Source: Candidatus Methanoperedentaceae archaeon
GTDB lineage: Archaea; Halobacteriota; Methanosarcinia; Methanosarcinales; Methanoperedenaceae
Direction of reading: 5' to 3'
DNA: 16,271 nucleotides
NCBI GenBank assembly: GCA_014859785.1
Contig: JACUTP010000024.1
Coordinates: 1-16,271 of the forward strand
Shown here: piece by piece, positions 1 through 6,171 of the stretch
How positions within the stretch are numbered: position 1 is the stretch's first letter
Layout: each line of letters begins with the position of its first letter
Made by a program: the position numbers and the translations under genes
Notes under the pieces: generated by a model
What the model was told of the DNA's origin: nothing
Seen by the model: the letters and a program-made list of their open reading frames with translations, nothing else
Databases searched by the model: none

Positions 1-222
1 GCAAGGGAGAACAAAGACCTGCAGGGAATCATCGACCGTGTTGACTTTAACGTCACCACACACGGGCAGCGTGATATTGATGACGGCAGATTGAGCAAAC
101 TGATTGAGAAGATTTCCGAAAAGCGTCTGGGATTAAAAGATGTGGAGCCTGATATAATCGGGCGCAGTTATGAATACCTGATACGCAAGTTCCCCGATAC
201 CGGCAGCCCAAACACAGGCTAA
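1..222 (+). pseudogene. hsdM: Type I restriction-modification methylase (HsdM), truncated; 5' part outside the window
   Basis: The frame is open from base 1 and ends at TAA 220-222, giving 73 residues. It matches, from memory of the family, the stretch of type I N6-adenine methylases just before the catalytic domain: a segment with RVDFN, a GQR-D-DD element near residues 23-28, LIEKISE, and DIIGRSYEYLIRKF near residues 51-64. In intact HsdM this is soon followed by G-EFYTP and the AdoMet-binding and NPPF/Y motifs. Here the protein stops after NTG, and none of the three forward frames in the next 100 bases restores EFYTP. The remaining product would lack the whole methyltransferase core, so the gene is most likely a remnant. 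The N-terminal half lies to the left of the window, so whether hsdS/hsdR survive there is unknown. Confidence 0.72.
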
Positions 223-305
223 CTGGAATAATACTATTTTTAATAAGTCCATACTTTTCAAGGCTTATAATATCTGTCCTTGCTGTCTGATAAGCAGTAT
301 TCCAG
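223..305. repeat. Short interval bounded by inverted repeats directly after the hsdM stop
   Basis: CTGGAAT at 223-229 is repeated inverted as ATTCCAG at 299-305, and the match extends to ten bases (AGTATTCCAG, 296-305) if three bases are skipped in the left arm. The left arm begins on the base after the hsdM stop. The rest of the interval shows no reading frame of note. A T-rich run at 308-317 follows on the plus strand and could help end transcription from the left. The repeat may be the scar of a lost small mobile element or chance. Confidence 0.25.
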
Positions 306-324
306 CAATATTTTTTATTAATGT

Positions 325-912
325 TTATTTTTCCCGAAGCCTTGAAAGTGCTTCCTTTATTAATGCTTCAATTGTCAGCTCCCCGATATCCCCGGATACC
401 GCCCGTACGGCATCAACCGAATCATTCCTGTCAAAACCGAGGGAAATAAGAGCACTTACAGCATCATGATTTATATCATTCGTAACTTTGAAGTCATGCG
501 CTTCCATTTTCTTCCTGGTTTTTTCCTTTAGCTCAAGTATCAATCTCTTTGCACTTTTCTGCCCAATCCCCGAAATCCGTGTAAGCACTTTCTCGTCCTC
601 ATTAATTATCGCGCCGGCAAACTCCTCCACTTTTACCTGGGACAGGATTTTCATGGCAAGCTGCGGTCCAACGCCGGAAACACTGGTTATGAGATGGAAC
701 ATCTCAAGCTTAACAGGGTCCGTAAACCCGTACAGGGTAAGTGCGTCCTCTCTCACATTCAGGTGCGTGTACAGTTTCACTTTTCCTTTTTTACCCGCAA
801 GTTCATGCAATGCGTATTGCGTGACATTGACATGGTAGCCTATGCCGCCAACATCAATTACGACAAAAACATCGCCGATTTGTGCAATCTCACCTGATAA
901 ATGTGAAATCAT
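325..912 (-). CDS. ruvA: Holliday junction branch migration protein RuvA
   Basis: RuvA binds four-way DNA junctions as a tetramer and, in bacteria, loads the RuvB motor. The 195 residues are close to the usual length (about 200) and cover all three domains. Residues 1-63 are the OB-fold with GxIGY near 23-26 and the acidic-pin residues E55 and D56 in NVRED, which separate the strands at the crossover. Two helix-hairpin-helix motifs follow (SVSGVGPQLA near 77-86 and RISGIGQKSA near 112-121), then a charged linker. Residues about 148-195 are the C-terminal helical domain that contacts RuvB. The gene starts four bases after the ruvC stop, so the two are cotranscribed. Downstream, where ruvB is commonly found, there is only the hsdM remnant. 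RuvABC is the bacterial system; finding it in an archaeal context points to transfer. Confidence 0.95.
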   Translation of the reverse strand: MISHLSGEIAQIGDVFVVIDVGGIGYHVNVTQYALHELAGKKGKVKLYTHLNVREDALTLYGFTDPVKLEMFHLITSVSGVGPQLAMKILSQVKVEEFAGAIINEDEKVLTRISGIGQKSAKRLILELKEKTRKKMEAHDFKVTNDINHDAVSALISLGFDRNDSVDAVRAVSGDIGELTIEALIKEALSRLREK

Positions 913-916
913 TTGA

Positions 917-1387
917 TTATCTCATTATATGCATGTGACATAAAGCAATCGAAAGACCATCAGCCGCATCATCGGGTTTTGGCAGATCATCCAGTTTCAG
1001 GAGAGACTTTATCATCTCCTGCACCTGCATTTTATCAGCCTTGCCAGAACCTGTTATTCCCTGCTTTACCTGAAGCGGCGTATACTCGTACACAGGGATT
1101 CCCTTCTGTCTTGCTGCAAGAAGGACGACACCCCGCGCCTCGCTGACACTCATTGCATTTGTGACATTTTTGTTGAAAAAGAGTTTTTCAATGGCAATAC
1201 ATCCGGGAGTATATTTATCAAAAAGCTCGCAGGTCTCGTTATAAATCTCAAGCAGGCGGTCAGGGGTTTGTTTTTTGGAAGATGTCCTGATACATCCGTA
1301 GCTCAGGGGTGTTATATCATCCCCGTTTTTTTGTATCACCCCGAAACCCACGATTGCAAGTCCGGGATCAATCCCTATAACTATCAT
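917..1387 (-). CDS. ruvC: Crossover junction endodeoxyribonuclease RuvC
   Basis: RuvC is the dimeric RNase H-fold nuclease that cuts Holliday junctions symmetrically. The 156 residues fit the family (about 160-175). All four metal-binding acidic residues can be placed: D7 in IGIDPG, E67 in CIAIEKLFF, and D140 and D143 in the DDAADGLSIALCH segment. The conserved ITGSGKADK loop near 111-119 is also present. The enzyme therefore looks catalytically complete. It is first in the ruvC-ruvA pair, with a TATA-like element about 45 bases upstream. Archaea normally use the unrelated resolvase Hjc, so this is either an extra enzyme or one acquired with a mobile or defence region. Confidence 0.95.
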   Translation of the reverse strand: MIVIGIDPGLAIVGFGVIQKNGDDITPLSYGCIRTSSKKQTPDRLLEIYNETCELFDKYTPGCIAIEKLFFNKNVTNAMSVSEARGVVLLAARQKGIPVYEYTPLQVKQGITGSGKADKMQVQEMIKSLLKLDDLPKPDDAADGLSIALCHMHIMR

Positions 1388-1430
1388 AATCGTTCTAAAT
1401 TATTATTTGCTGTCATCATACCGACCTGTT

Positions 1431-1439
1431 ATTTATAAA
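1431..1439 (-). promoter_or_regulatory. Probable TATA box of ruvC-ruvA
   Basis: The minus strand carries TTTATAAAT here in the 84-base gap between nadK and ruvC. A start site about 26 bases downstream would fall near 1409, giving a leader of about 20 bases. This suggests ruvC-ruvA is transcribed separately from nadK. It rests on sequence resemblance only. Confidence 0.4.
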
Positions 1440-1471
1440 CAAATGTCAATTCACAATCAATATAATTACGT

Positions 1472-2293
1472 TCACGCAAGCTTGCTCCTGACCTTCTCGT
1501 AAAACCCATCCTTCCTTGTCTTCACGAACCTTGCCGGTTTATCAGCTTTCGTGATAAACACCCTGTCCTCCTCCCGGATATTCCTCGTATACTGCCCGTC
1601 TATTACAACCACAGCCTCCTTTTTAGGGAGGGTCAGTTCAATCCGTATCTCGCTGCTTGCAGGTACGACCCACGGTCTTGCAGAGAGTTTAAACGGCGCC
1701 AGGGGTACGATTACAATACCGTCAACCCGCGGGTCGATAATAGGTCCACCAGCACTCATGGCATACGCGGTTGAGCCTGTGGGGGTTGCAAAAACCACGC
1801 CGTCCGCCCGCAGCTCTTCGAGAATGGCATCATCAACTGAAATCTTATAAGACAGCATCTTTGCAGGATTTGCAGTTATTATTACAACCTCGTTCGTGGC
1901 AAAAGGCAGCAACTCATTGTTTATTTTTACAGAAAGGCGCGCCCTCTCATCAACCTCAAATCCTGAAAGCACATTATCAATAACATCAAACGCATCCACA
2001 GGAGACACATCCACAAGGAACCCGATTGTTCCCATATTTATTCCGAGTACTGGCAGGGGGTCATTCATTTCCTGTATTCCACGAAGAACCGTCCCGTCAC
2101 CGCCCAGTGATATGACAAAATCCGCACCACGTTTTCTCATCTCCGGAATGGGCGTGCCATTAAGACCGAGCCTGTCGGCAGTCTTTGTTTCGATTAACAA
2201 TTCTGCCTTTTGTTCAAGGTATTTCACAATATCCTTTACAAAACTTATTACTTCATCCCTGTCGCACCTGGAAATTATCCCTATTTTCTTCAT
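1472..2293 (-). CDS. nadK: NAD kinase
   Basis: NAD kinase phosphorylates NAD to NADP using ATP or polyphosphate. The 273-residue protein has the family signature GGDGT at 64-68, followed by the GINMGTIGFL segment at 84-93 that shapes the NAD pocket. The NE pair is at 134-135, and the glycine-rich ADGVVFATPTGSTAYAMSAGG block spans about 163-183, including the TPTGSTAY NAD-binding motif. Length and motif order are those of the single-domain archaeal enzyme. It lies 43 bases downstream of an inositol-monophosphatase-family gene. In some methanogens (MJ0917) NAD kinase is fused to such a phosphatase, which acts as NADP phosphatase, so the pair may jointly control NADP. An AT-rich TATA-like stretch just upstream may give it an extra promoter. 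Confidence 0.96.
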   Translation of the reverse strand: MKKIGIISRCDRDEVISFVKDIVKYLEQKAELLIETKTADRLGLNGTPIPEMRKRGADFVISLGGDGTVLRGIQEMNDPLPVLGINMGTIGFLVDVSPVDAFDVIDNVLSGFEVDERARLSVKINNELLPFATNEVVIITANPAKMLSYKISVDDAILEELRADGVVFATPTGSTAYAMSAGGPIIDPRVDGIVIVPLAPFKLSARPWVVPASSEIRIELTLPKKEAVVVIDGQYTRNIREEDRVFITKADKPARFVKTRKDGFYEKVRSKLA

Positions 2294-2317
2294 CAGTTCC
2301 TGCCGTTGTTATTTATT

Positions 2318-2327
2318 ATTTATAAAT
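2318..2327 (-). promoter_or_regulatory. Possible internal TATA box before nadK
   Basis: ATTTATAAAT at 2318-2327 is a perfect ten-base palindrome, nested in a 28-base AT-rich stretch (2308-2335) whose ends, GTTATT and AATAAC, are also inverted copies. It sits 25-34 bases before the nadK ATG, the usual distance for an archaeal TATA box of a near-leaderless mRNA. nadK could therefore be expressed separately from the two genes upstream. The symmetry could also be a binding site. Confidence 0.4.
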
Positions 2328-2336
2328 ATAATAACT

Positions 2337-3113
2337 CTATACAAGTTCAAGTAATTTGTTATGGGATAAGCCATTGCTTGCTACAAGGTTAAGTCGCTGT
2401 TTCACGTCAAGCGGCGTCTCAAGCTGCGCCCCTTCCCTGTCTGTAACCATGCCCCCTGCTTCTTCCACAATCAGTTTTCCCGCAGCAATGTCTGTCACGC
2501 GAAGCATCTCCCTCATATCTATAAAGGCATCGAATATGCCGGATGCGATATAACAAAGTTCCAGCGCCGCGCTTCCGAATATCCTTACCCTCCTGACCCT
2601 GTGGTTGTTGGCAGGCACAGCATAGGGATGATGGCTGTATGATAAAAAGCTCATTTCAGGAAAGTATGACCTTGAAGAAACGTGTATCATGTTGTTATTT
2701 AAAAAGGCGCCGTGTCCATATTCTGCAGTATAAACATCACCGTTTACAAGGTTTTTCACATATCCGTACCTGGTATCCGAAAGGTCAGAATCCCCGATTG
2801 CAACCGGCACGCAGAAAAACGGGATGTTGTTAACAGCGTTGAATGTCCCGTCAACCGGGTCAAGGATAACAGTGAATTCGGGTTTGCTCCCGATTATTTT
2901 CTCACCGAGTTCCTCACTTACAAGCCTCATTGACCTGCCATCTGATTCAAGGACAGACAATGCCGCATCTTCTGCGATTTTATCAATCCTCTCTGTTTCC
3001 GTGCCGTCAGCCCCCATTCCCATGCCTGTTTTTGCCTCTGTTTTCCCGATTAGTGGAAGTACTGTTTTTTCAACTGCTTGCGCTACTGTGTTGCACAGTT
3101 CATAATACGACAT
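2337..3113 (-). CDS. suhB: Inositol-monophosphatase-family phosphatase (FBPase/IMPase or NADP phosphatase)
   Basis: The 258-residue protein belongs to the Mg-dependent, Li-sensitive sugar phosphatase superfamily. Metal and catalytic residues are visible in order: E67 and E68 in VSEELGEK, the DPVDGT motif at 85-90 (D85, D88), and D208 in VTDIAAG, followed by the EEAGG element at 217-221. The WDxAAG motif of the family is modified, with T in place of W. Archaeal members hydrolyse fructose-1,6-bisphosphate and inositol monophosphate; the copy fused to NAD kinase in Methanocaldococcus removes the 2'-phosphate of NADP. Being next to nadK, NADP phosphatase activity is a reasonable inference but cannot be read from the sequence. 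The start has a GAGGTT ribosome site (complement of 3125-3130) inside the end of the preceding gene, from which it is separated by two bases. Confidence 0.9.
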   Translation of the reverse strand: MSYYELCNTVAQAVEKTVLPLIGKTEAKTGMGMGADGTETERIDKIAEDAALSVLESDGRSMRLVSEELGEKIIGSKPEFTVILDPVDGTFNAVNNIPFFCVPVAIGDSDLSDTRYGYVKNLVNGDVYTAEYGHGAFLNNNMIHVSSRSYFPEMSFLSYSHHPYAVPANNHRVRRVRIFGSAALELCYIASGIFDAFIDMREMLRVTDIAAGKLIVEEAGGMVTDREGAQLETPLDVKQRLNLVASNGLSHNKLLELV

Positions 3114-3115
3114 TG

Positions 3116-4159
3116 TTATTGTCTAACCTCGCAGCCTGCAACAAACCTCTGCTTCGGGTAATTTAGCTGGACTATCAGGAAACGGTCATCCTTATTATAT
3201 GCAATGTCCTTTTGTGCATACAGGACAACATTACACACCGACCCTGCCTTTACCTGTGTCACATTCTTGCCGTCAACCGTGATGCTTTCTATTTTTGCAG
3301 GCTCTGATTGCAATCCTGCGAACAGGTGTACCGCATCACCTACAGCGAATCCGTCGGTGAATTTTGCAAGCTGGCATTCCAGGTTGAATTTTGATGATAT
3401 TTCTTCTTTCTGTGATATCATGTATCCGCGGTCGAATTCTTTTGCCTGGACACCTTTTAAGGCAAGTCCGACTCTTGCGCCTGTGCCTGCTGTTTTCACG
3501 TCAACATCATTGCTCTGGATGGAGCGGATTTCAGTTTCCCTGCGCGGCGGGAAAAGAGTCAGTTTGTCGTGGATATTTATTGTTCCCTGCGTCACTGTGC
3601 CAAGTATCACACAGCCAATGCCTTTGACATTGAAGAAATGGTCAACCATTACACGCGGTGTCATTCCGTCCTTTGAAGCATTTTCAGTCTTTACCTCTTC
3701 ATCAAGTGCAAACAGCTTTTCTTTCAGGGTTTCAAGTCCTTCAAACGTTGTGGTTGAAACCGCAACAGTTTCCCAGTTTTCAAGGTTTGTGCTTTTTGTG
3801 ATGGTTTTTATCTTTCCTGTTAGTTCTGAAATAGCATTGAGATTTGATTTATCAGACATCGTTATGACAAACATGCCCTTTTTGCCGCCGAGCAGGTCAA
3901 GTGCTACAATGCATTCCCCTGTCCGGGCGGTAAGCCCTGTTGAGGGAACACATGCCAGCGCAATGTCTGACATGTTTATTGCCTGGATAAGTGATTTCGG
4001 TGATTCGGGATAGGTCTTCGCATCTGTAAAGCTGTACACCCTGTCACCTTTTACGAAATTAAAGAGTGTAAGGTCGGAATCCGTGCCTTTTTTCCCGAGT
4101 TTCCCTGCAAGGGATGTCCTCCCGGATTTTTCACTGCCGATAATTGCTACGTTTGCCAT
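3116..4159 (-). CDS. Archaeal SelB-like elongation factor paralogue with degenerate GTPase site
   Basis: The 347-residue protein has the layout of a translational GTPase: G domain about 1-155, EF-Tu domain 2 about 165-255 (KGIGCVILGTVTQG, then DKLTLFPP) and a third beta domain to the end. The nucleotide motifs are eroded. The P-loop is GSEKSGRT (8-15) with R where Lys is needed. The DxxG position reads DAKT (46-49), without the PGH that should follow. NKxD is replaced by MSDK near 101-104. It probably cannot act as a normal GTPase. This pattern fits the archaeal SelB-like family (aSelBL) reported from methanogens that lack selenocysteine machinery; its role is not known. It heads an apparent operon with the phosphatase and NAD kinase. 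The start is supported by a TATA box 28-35 bases upstream. Confidence 0.8.
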   Translation of the reverse strand: MANVAIIGSEKSGRTSLAGKLGKKGTDSDLTLFNFVKGDRVYSFTDAKTYPESPKSLIQAINMSDIALACVPSTGLTARTGECIVALDLLGGKKGMFVITMSDKSNLNAISELTGKIKTITKSTNLENWETVAVSTTTFEGLETLKEKLFALDEEVKTENASKDGMTPRVMVDHFFNVKGIGCVILGTVTQGTINIHDKLTLFPPRRETEIRSIQSNDVDVKTAGTGARVGLALKGVQAKEFDRGYMISQKEEISSKFNLECQLAKFTDGFAVGDAVHLFAGLQSEPAKIESITVDGKNVTQVKAGSVCNVVLYAQKDIAYNKDDRFLIVQLNYPKQRFVAGCEVRQ

Positions 4160-4186
4160 ATTGATTCATTCTATGATAAGGTTGAA

Positions 4187-4194
4187 GATATATG
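4187..4194 (-). promoter_or_regulatory. Probable TATA box of the SelB-like/phosphatase/nadK operon
   Basis: The minus strand reads CATATATC here, 28-35 bases before the ATG at 4159. This would place the start site a few bases before the ATG, giving an almost leaderless mRNA. No strong ribosome site is seen before this gene, in agreement. Confidence 0.45.
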
Positions 4195-4276
4195 AAAGTG
4201 AGGGTCTGTATGGAGTTTAAAATTGGGTTTGTCTGCATTGTTGAAGTACCTCAAACCTGCACGGTTTTTTTCCACT

Positions 4277-5668
4277 CTACTCAGCACAGCAGCTCATCTT
4301 GCTTATATCCTTCCTGAATGATTGCGCCACAAGTTTTACTGCTTCGGTCATCGTGGGAAAAACATGCACAGTATCGATAATATCATCAATAGTCATGCCA
4401 TATTTTACAGCAAGCACTCCCTCATGGATCATATCCGCAGCCAGTGAAGCCAGGATATGCACTCCCAGTATGCGTTCATCTTTTGCATCGATTACCATTT
4501 TTACCAGCCCGCGTGTATCTTTTGCCAGCAGCGCTTTGGGCACGAGCTCCACCGGAATGGTGCTGCACCTGCATGTTATGCCCTTCTCCTCAGCCTGCTT
4601 TTCCGTCAAGCCAACGCTTGCTACCTGTGGCATGGTGAATACTGCATGAGGCACGGCTGAAAAGTCCATTTTTTTCCCTTTACCCGTCAAGGCATTCCCG
4701 GCAGCAATTGCACCTTCTTTACCTGCCACAGTCTCAAGCATGGGTTCGCCAATAACATCGCCTGCCGCCCAGATATTTGGCGAAGTAGTTCTCATCTCTT
4801 CATTCACGATTACAGCGCCATTATCATCGACCCCGACACCTGCTTTTTCCAGACCCATATCCCTGGTATTGGGCTTCCTGCCCGTTGCTATTAATAGTTT
4901 TTCAGCTTCGAATTCCCTTTTATCTTTTCCAACGAGCGCAGTAACTACGATACCGCCCTTTTCTTTCCTGATGCTTTTCAAACTTGTATTTGTTTGAATG
5001 TTTATGTCCTCTTCTTCCAGATAGGCTTTGAGATAGTCTGAGATTATACTTTCTTCTTCAGGTATTATCCTCTGGCTTCTCTGCAGCACCGTGACTTTGG
5101 TCCCGAAATGCGAGAACATCTGGGCAAATTCAAGACCAATCGCCCTTCCTCCAAGCACCACCATTGAATCAGGAAGTTCAGGTAACTCCATAGCCTCAAC
5201 ATTGGTGAGATAATCCACTTTATCTATACCTTCTATCGGGATAATGTTCGGTGAAGAACCTGTGGCTATAATGAACTTATCTGCCTGTAAAATCCTGCCG
5301 CTAACGTTCACTTCATTTCTTGAAACAAAAGCCGCTTCCCCTCTTATCAGAGTTATACCTAATGCGTCAATTACATTGATATATCTACCATTCCTCAAGC
5401 CCTCCACAATCTCTCTTTTCTCTTTTATTGTTCCCGCAAAGTCAAGGGAAGAGGTAACACCCAGACCGGCGTGACCATGATTCCTGTAGTAGTTGATTTC
5501 CCCGACCCTGAGCAGGTGCTTGCTTGGAACGCAGCCCACATTCACACAGGTGCCTCCGATTGTACCTTTCTCAATCATGGCTACCTTTGCTCCCAGATCC
5601 ACTGCTTTTATCGCAGCGCCAAAGCCAGCAGAGCCGCTGCCGAGAATTATTAAGTCAAATTTTTCCAT
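4277..5668 (-). CDS. merA: Mercuric reductase
   Basis: MerA is a cytoplasmic FAD enzyme that reduces Hg(II) to volatile Hg(0) with NADPH. The 463 residues form one core without the N-terminal metal-binding NmerA domain. The FAD fold opens with GSGSAGFGAA (10-19). The redox disulfide is C41/C46 in GGTCVNVGCVPSK. The NAD(P)H fold has GGRAIGLE (173-180), and ATGRKPN and AAGDV mark the second FAD contacts. Two features separate it from dihydrolipoamide dehydrogenase: the C-terminus ends in SCCAE with the vicinal pair C460-C461 that delivers Hg(II), and the catalytic HP of HPTxxE is FP (F437). A strong ribosome site precedes the ATG. It is last in the cassette after a CmtR-like repressor, a mini-ABC gene and a ferredoxin. 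No mercury transporter or lyase gene is present. Confidence 0.9.
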   Translation of the reverse strand: MEKFDLIILGSGSAGFGAAIKAVDLGAKVAMIEKGTIGGTCVNVGCVPSKHLLRVGEINYYRNHGHAGLGVTSSLDFAGTIKEKREIVEGLRNGRYINVIDALGITLIRGEAAFVSRNEVNVSGRILQADKFIIATGSSPNIIPIEGIDKVDYLTNVEAMELPELPDSMVVLGGRAIGLEFAQMFSHFGTKVTVLQRSQRIIPEEESIISDYLKAYLEEEDINIQTNTSLKSIRKEKGGIVVTALVGKDKREFEAEKLLIATGRKPNTRDMGLEKAGVGVDDNGAVIVNEEMRTTSPNIWAAGDVIGEPMLETVAGKEGAIAAGNALTGKGKKMDFSAVPHAVFTMPQVASVGLTEKQAEEKGITCRCSTIPVELVPKALLAKDTRGLVKMVIDAKDERILGVHILASLAADMIHEGVLAVKYGMTIDDIIDTVHVFPTMTEAVKLVAQSFRKDISKMSCCAE

Positions 5669-5673
5669 GTTTA

Positions 5674-5679
5674 CACCTC
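5674..5679 (-). promoter_or_regulatory. Ribosome binding site of merA
   Basis: GAGGTG on the minus strand, five bases before the merA ATG, is complementary to the archaeal 16S 3' end. It fixes the start and suggests efficient translation of the reductase as an internal operon gene. Confidence 0.7.
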
Positions 5680-5696
5680 ATTTCTATATCCACTGA

Positions 5697-5981
5697 TTAT
5701 GTTATTTTCCTTGGTAAGCACACCATCGCATTCGGTTTGCATACCATGTGGCAGCTCCCGTCTCCCACGCAATTACCGGCGTTTACTGCGACTGAGATTT
5801 TCCTGCCACTTAATTCCTGGATACCGTAAACTCCTCTTGAGCATACCTTCACGCACATCCCGCAGCCGTTGCATTTCTCTTTATCAACATATTCTATAAA
5901 GGCAGGAGTCCATTTCCCGCCTGATTTTGTTTCGCCCTGATAATATGCAGCATCGTCGACTTCACAGCAGCAACTCTTCAT
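5697..5981 (-). CDS. Two-cluster ferredoxin, ferredoxin III-like, with an Asp at one cluster position
   Basis: The 94-residue protein is a small iron-sulfur electron carrier. Cluster one is complete: C37-x2-C40-x2-C43-x3-C47. The second motif is C71-x2-D74-x2-C77-x3-C81, with Asp in place of the second Cys; such Asp-ligated clusters are known in Pyrococcus ferredoxin and can lose or exchange one iron. C88 is an extra cysteine. The GGKWTPAFIEYVDKEKC region (21-37) resembles ferredoxin III of nitrogen-fixation clusters, but no nif genes are near. The N-terminus has three consecutive cysteines (C4-C6), which might bind a soft metal. The start overlaps the stop of the mini-ABC gene (ATGA), implying coupled translation, and merA starts 28 bases after its stop. 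A role in electron supply to, or redox sensing for, metal detoxification is inference. Confidence 0.85.
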   Translation of the reverse strand: MKSCCCEVDDAAYYQGETKSGGKWTPAFIEYVDKEKCNGCGMCVKVCSRGVYGIQELSGRKISVAVNAGNCVGDGSCHMVCKPNAMVCLPRKIT

Positions 5982-6166
5982 TTTTCCACTCTCGCCGTTT
6001 CAATGTTGCCGGATTTGCAGGCGGGACAGATTATGCTTTTTCCTGCGCCGCTCTTTCCAATTATACCGATGCTATCGCCTTCATTTATATCCAGGTTTAT
6101 GTTCTTGAGAATCTGTTTGCCATTGGCACTTATATTCAAATCCCGTATCTCAATTAAAGCTGCCAT
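5978..6166 (-). CDS. 62-residue mini-ABC protein: Walker A followed by a CPxC knuckle; remnant of an A2-like ATPase or a small gene
   Basis: Residues about 3-46 are a clean N-terminal ABC-ATPase segment (IEIRDLNIS, ILKNINLDINEGD, then the Walker A GKSGAGKS). Immediately after Walker A comes IICPACKSGNIETARVEK and stop, so Q-loop, signature and Walker B are all missing. The beginning resembles methyl-coenzyme M reductase component A2 (AtwA), which from memory carries a cysteine-pair insertion soon after Walker A; a short deletion plus truncation of such a gene would give this product. Yet the gene has an AGGAG ribosome site (complement of 6176-6180) nine bases before ATG, starts five bases after the repressor gene, and ends in an ATGA overlap with the ferredoxin. 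The frame is thus neatly fitted into the operon and probably translated. It cannot be a working ATPase; a metal-binding role via CPxC is speculative. Confidence 0.6.
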   Translation of the reverse strand: MAALIEIRDLNISANGKQILKNINLDINEGDSIGIIGKSGAGKSIICPACKSGNIETARVEK

Positions 6167-6171
6167 TTTAA

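Noticed and set aside
3204..4013. 269-codon open frame on the plus strand
   Set aside because: It is antisense to the SelB-like gene, shows no recognisable domain, is rich in Ser/Phe/Pro as mirror frames are, and has no ribosome site.
4241..4254. Palindrome TTGAAGTACCTCAA after merA
   Set aside because: Only 12 of 14 bases are symmetrical, and the minus strand has no T-run after it, so it is not a convincing terminator or operator.
4277..5668. Reading the flavoprotein as dihydrolipoamide dehydrogenase
   Set aside because: The catalytic His of the HPTxxE motif is Phe437, the protein ends in the CC pair of MerA, and no lipoyl-complex genes are near.
5697..5981. Nitrogen fixation link through the ferredoxin III-like sequence
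   Set aside because: No nif gene lies in the window, and the gene is overlapped and spaced as part of the metal cassette.
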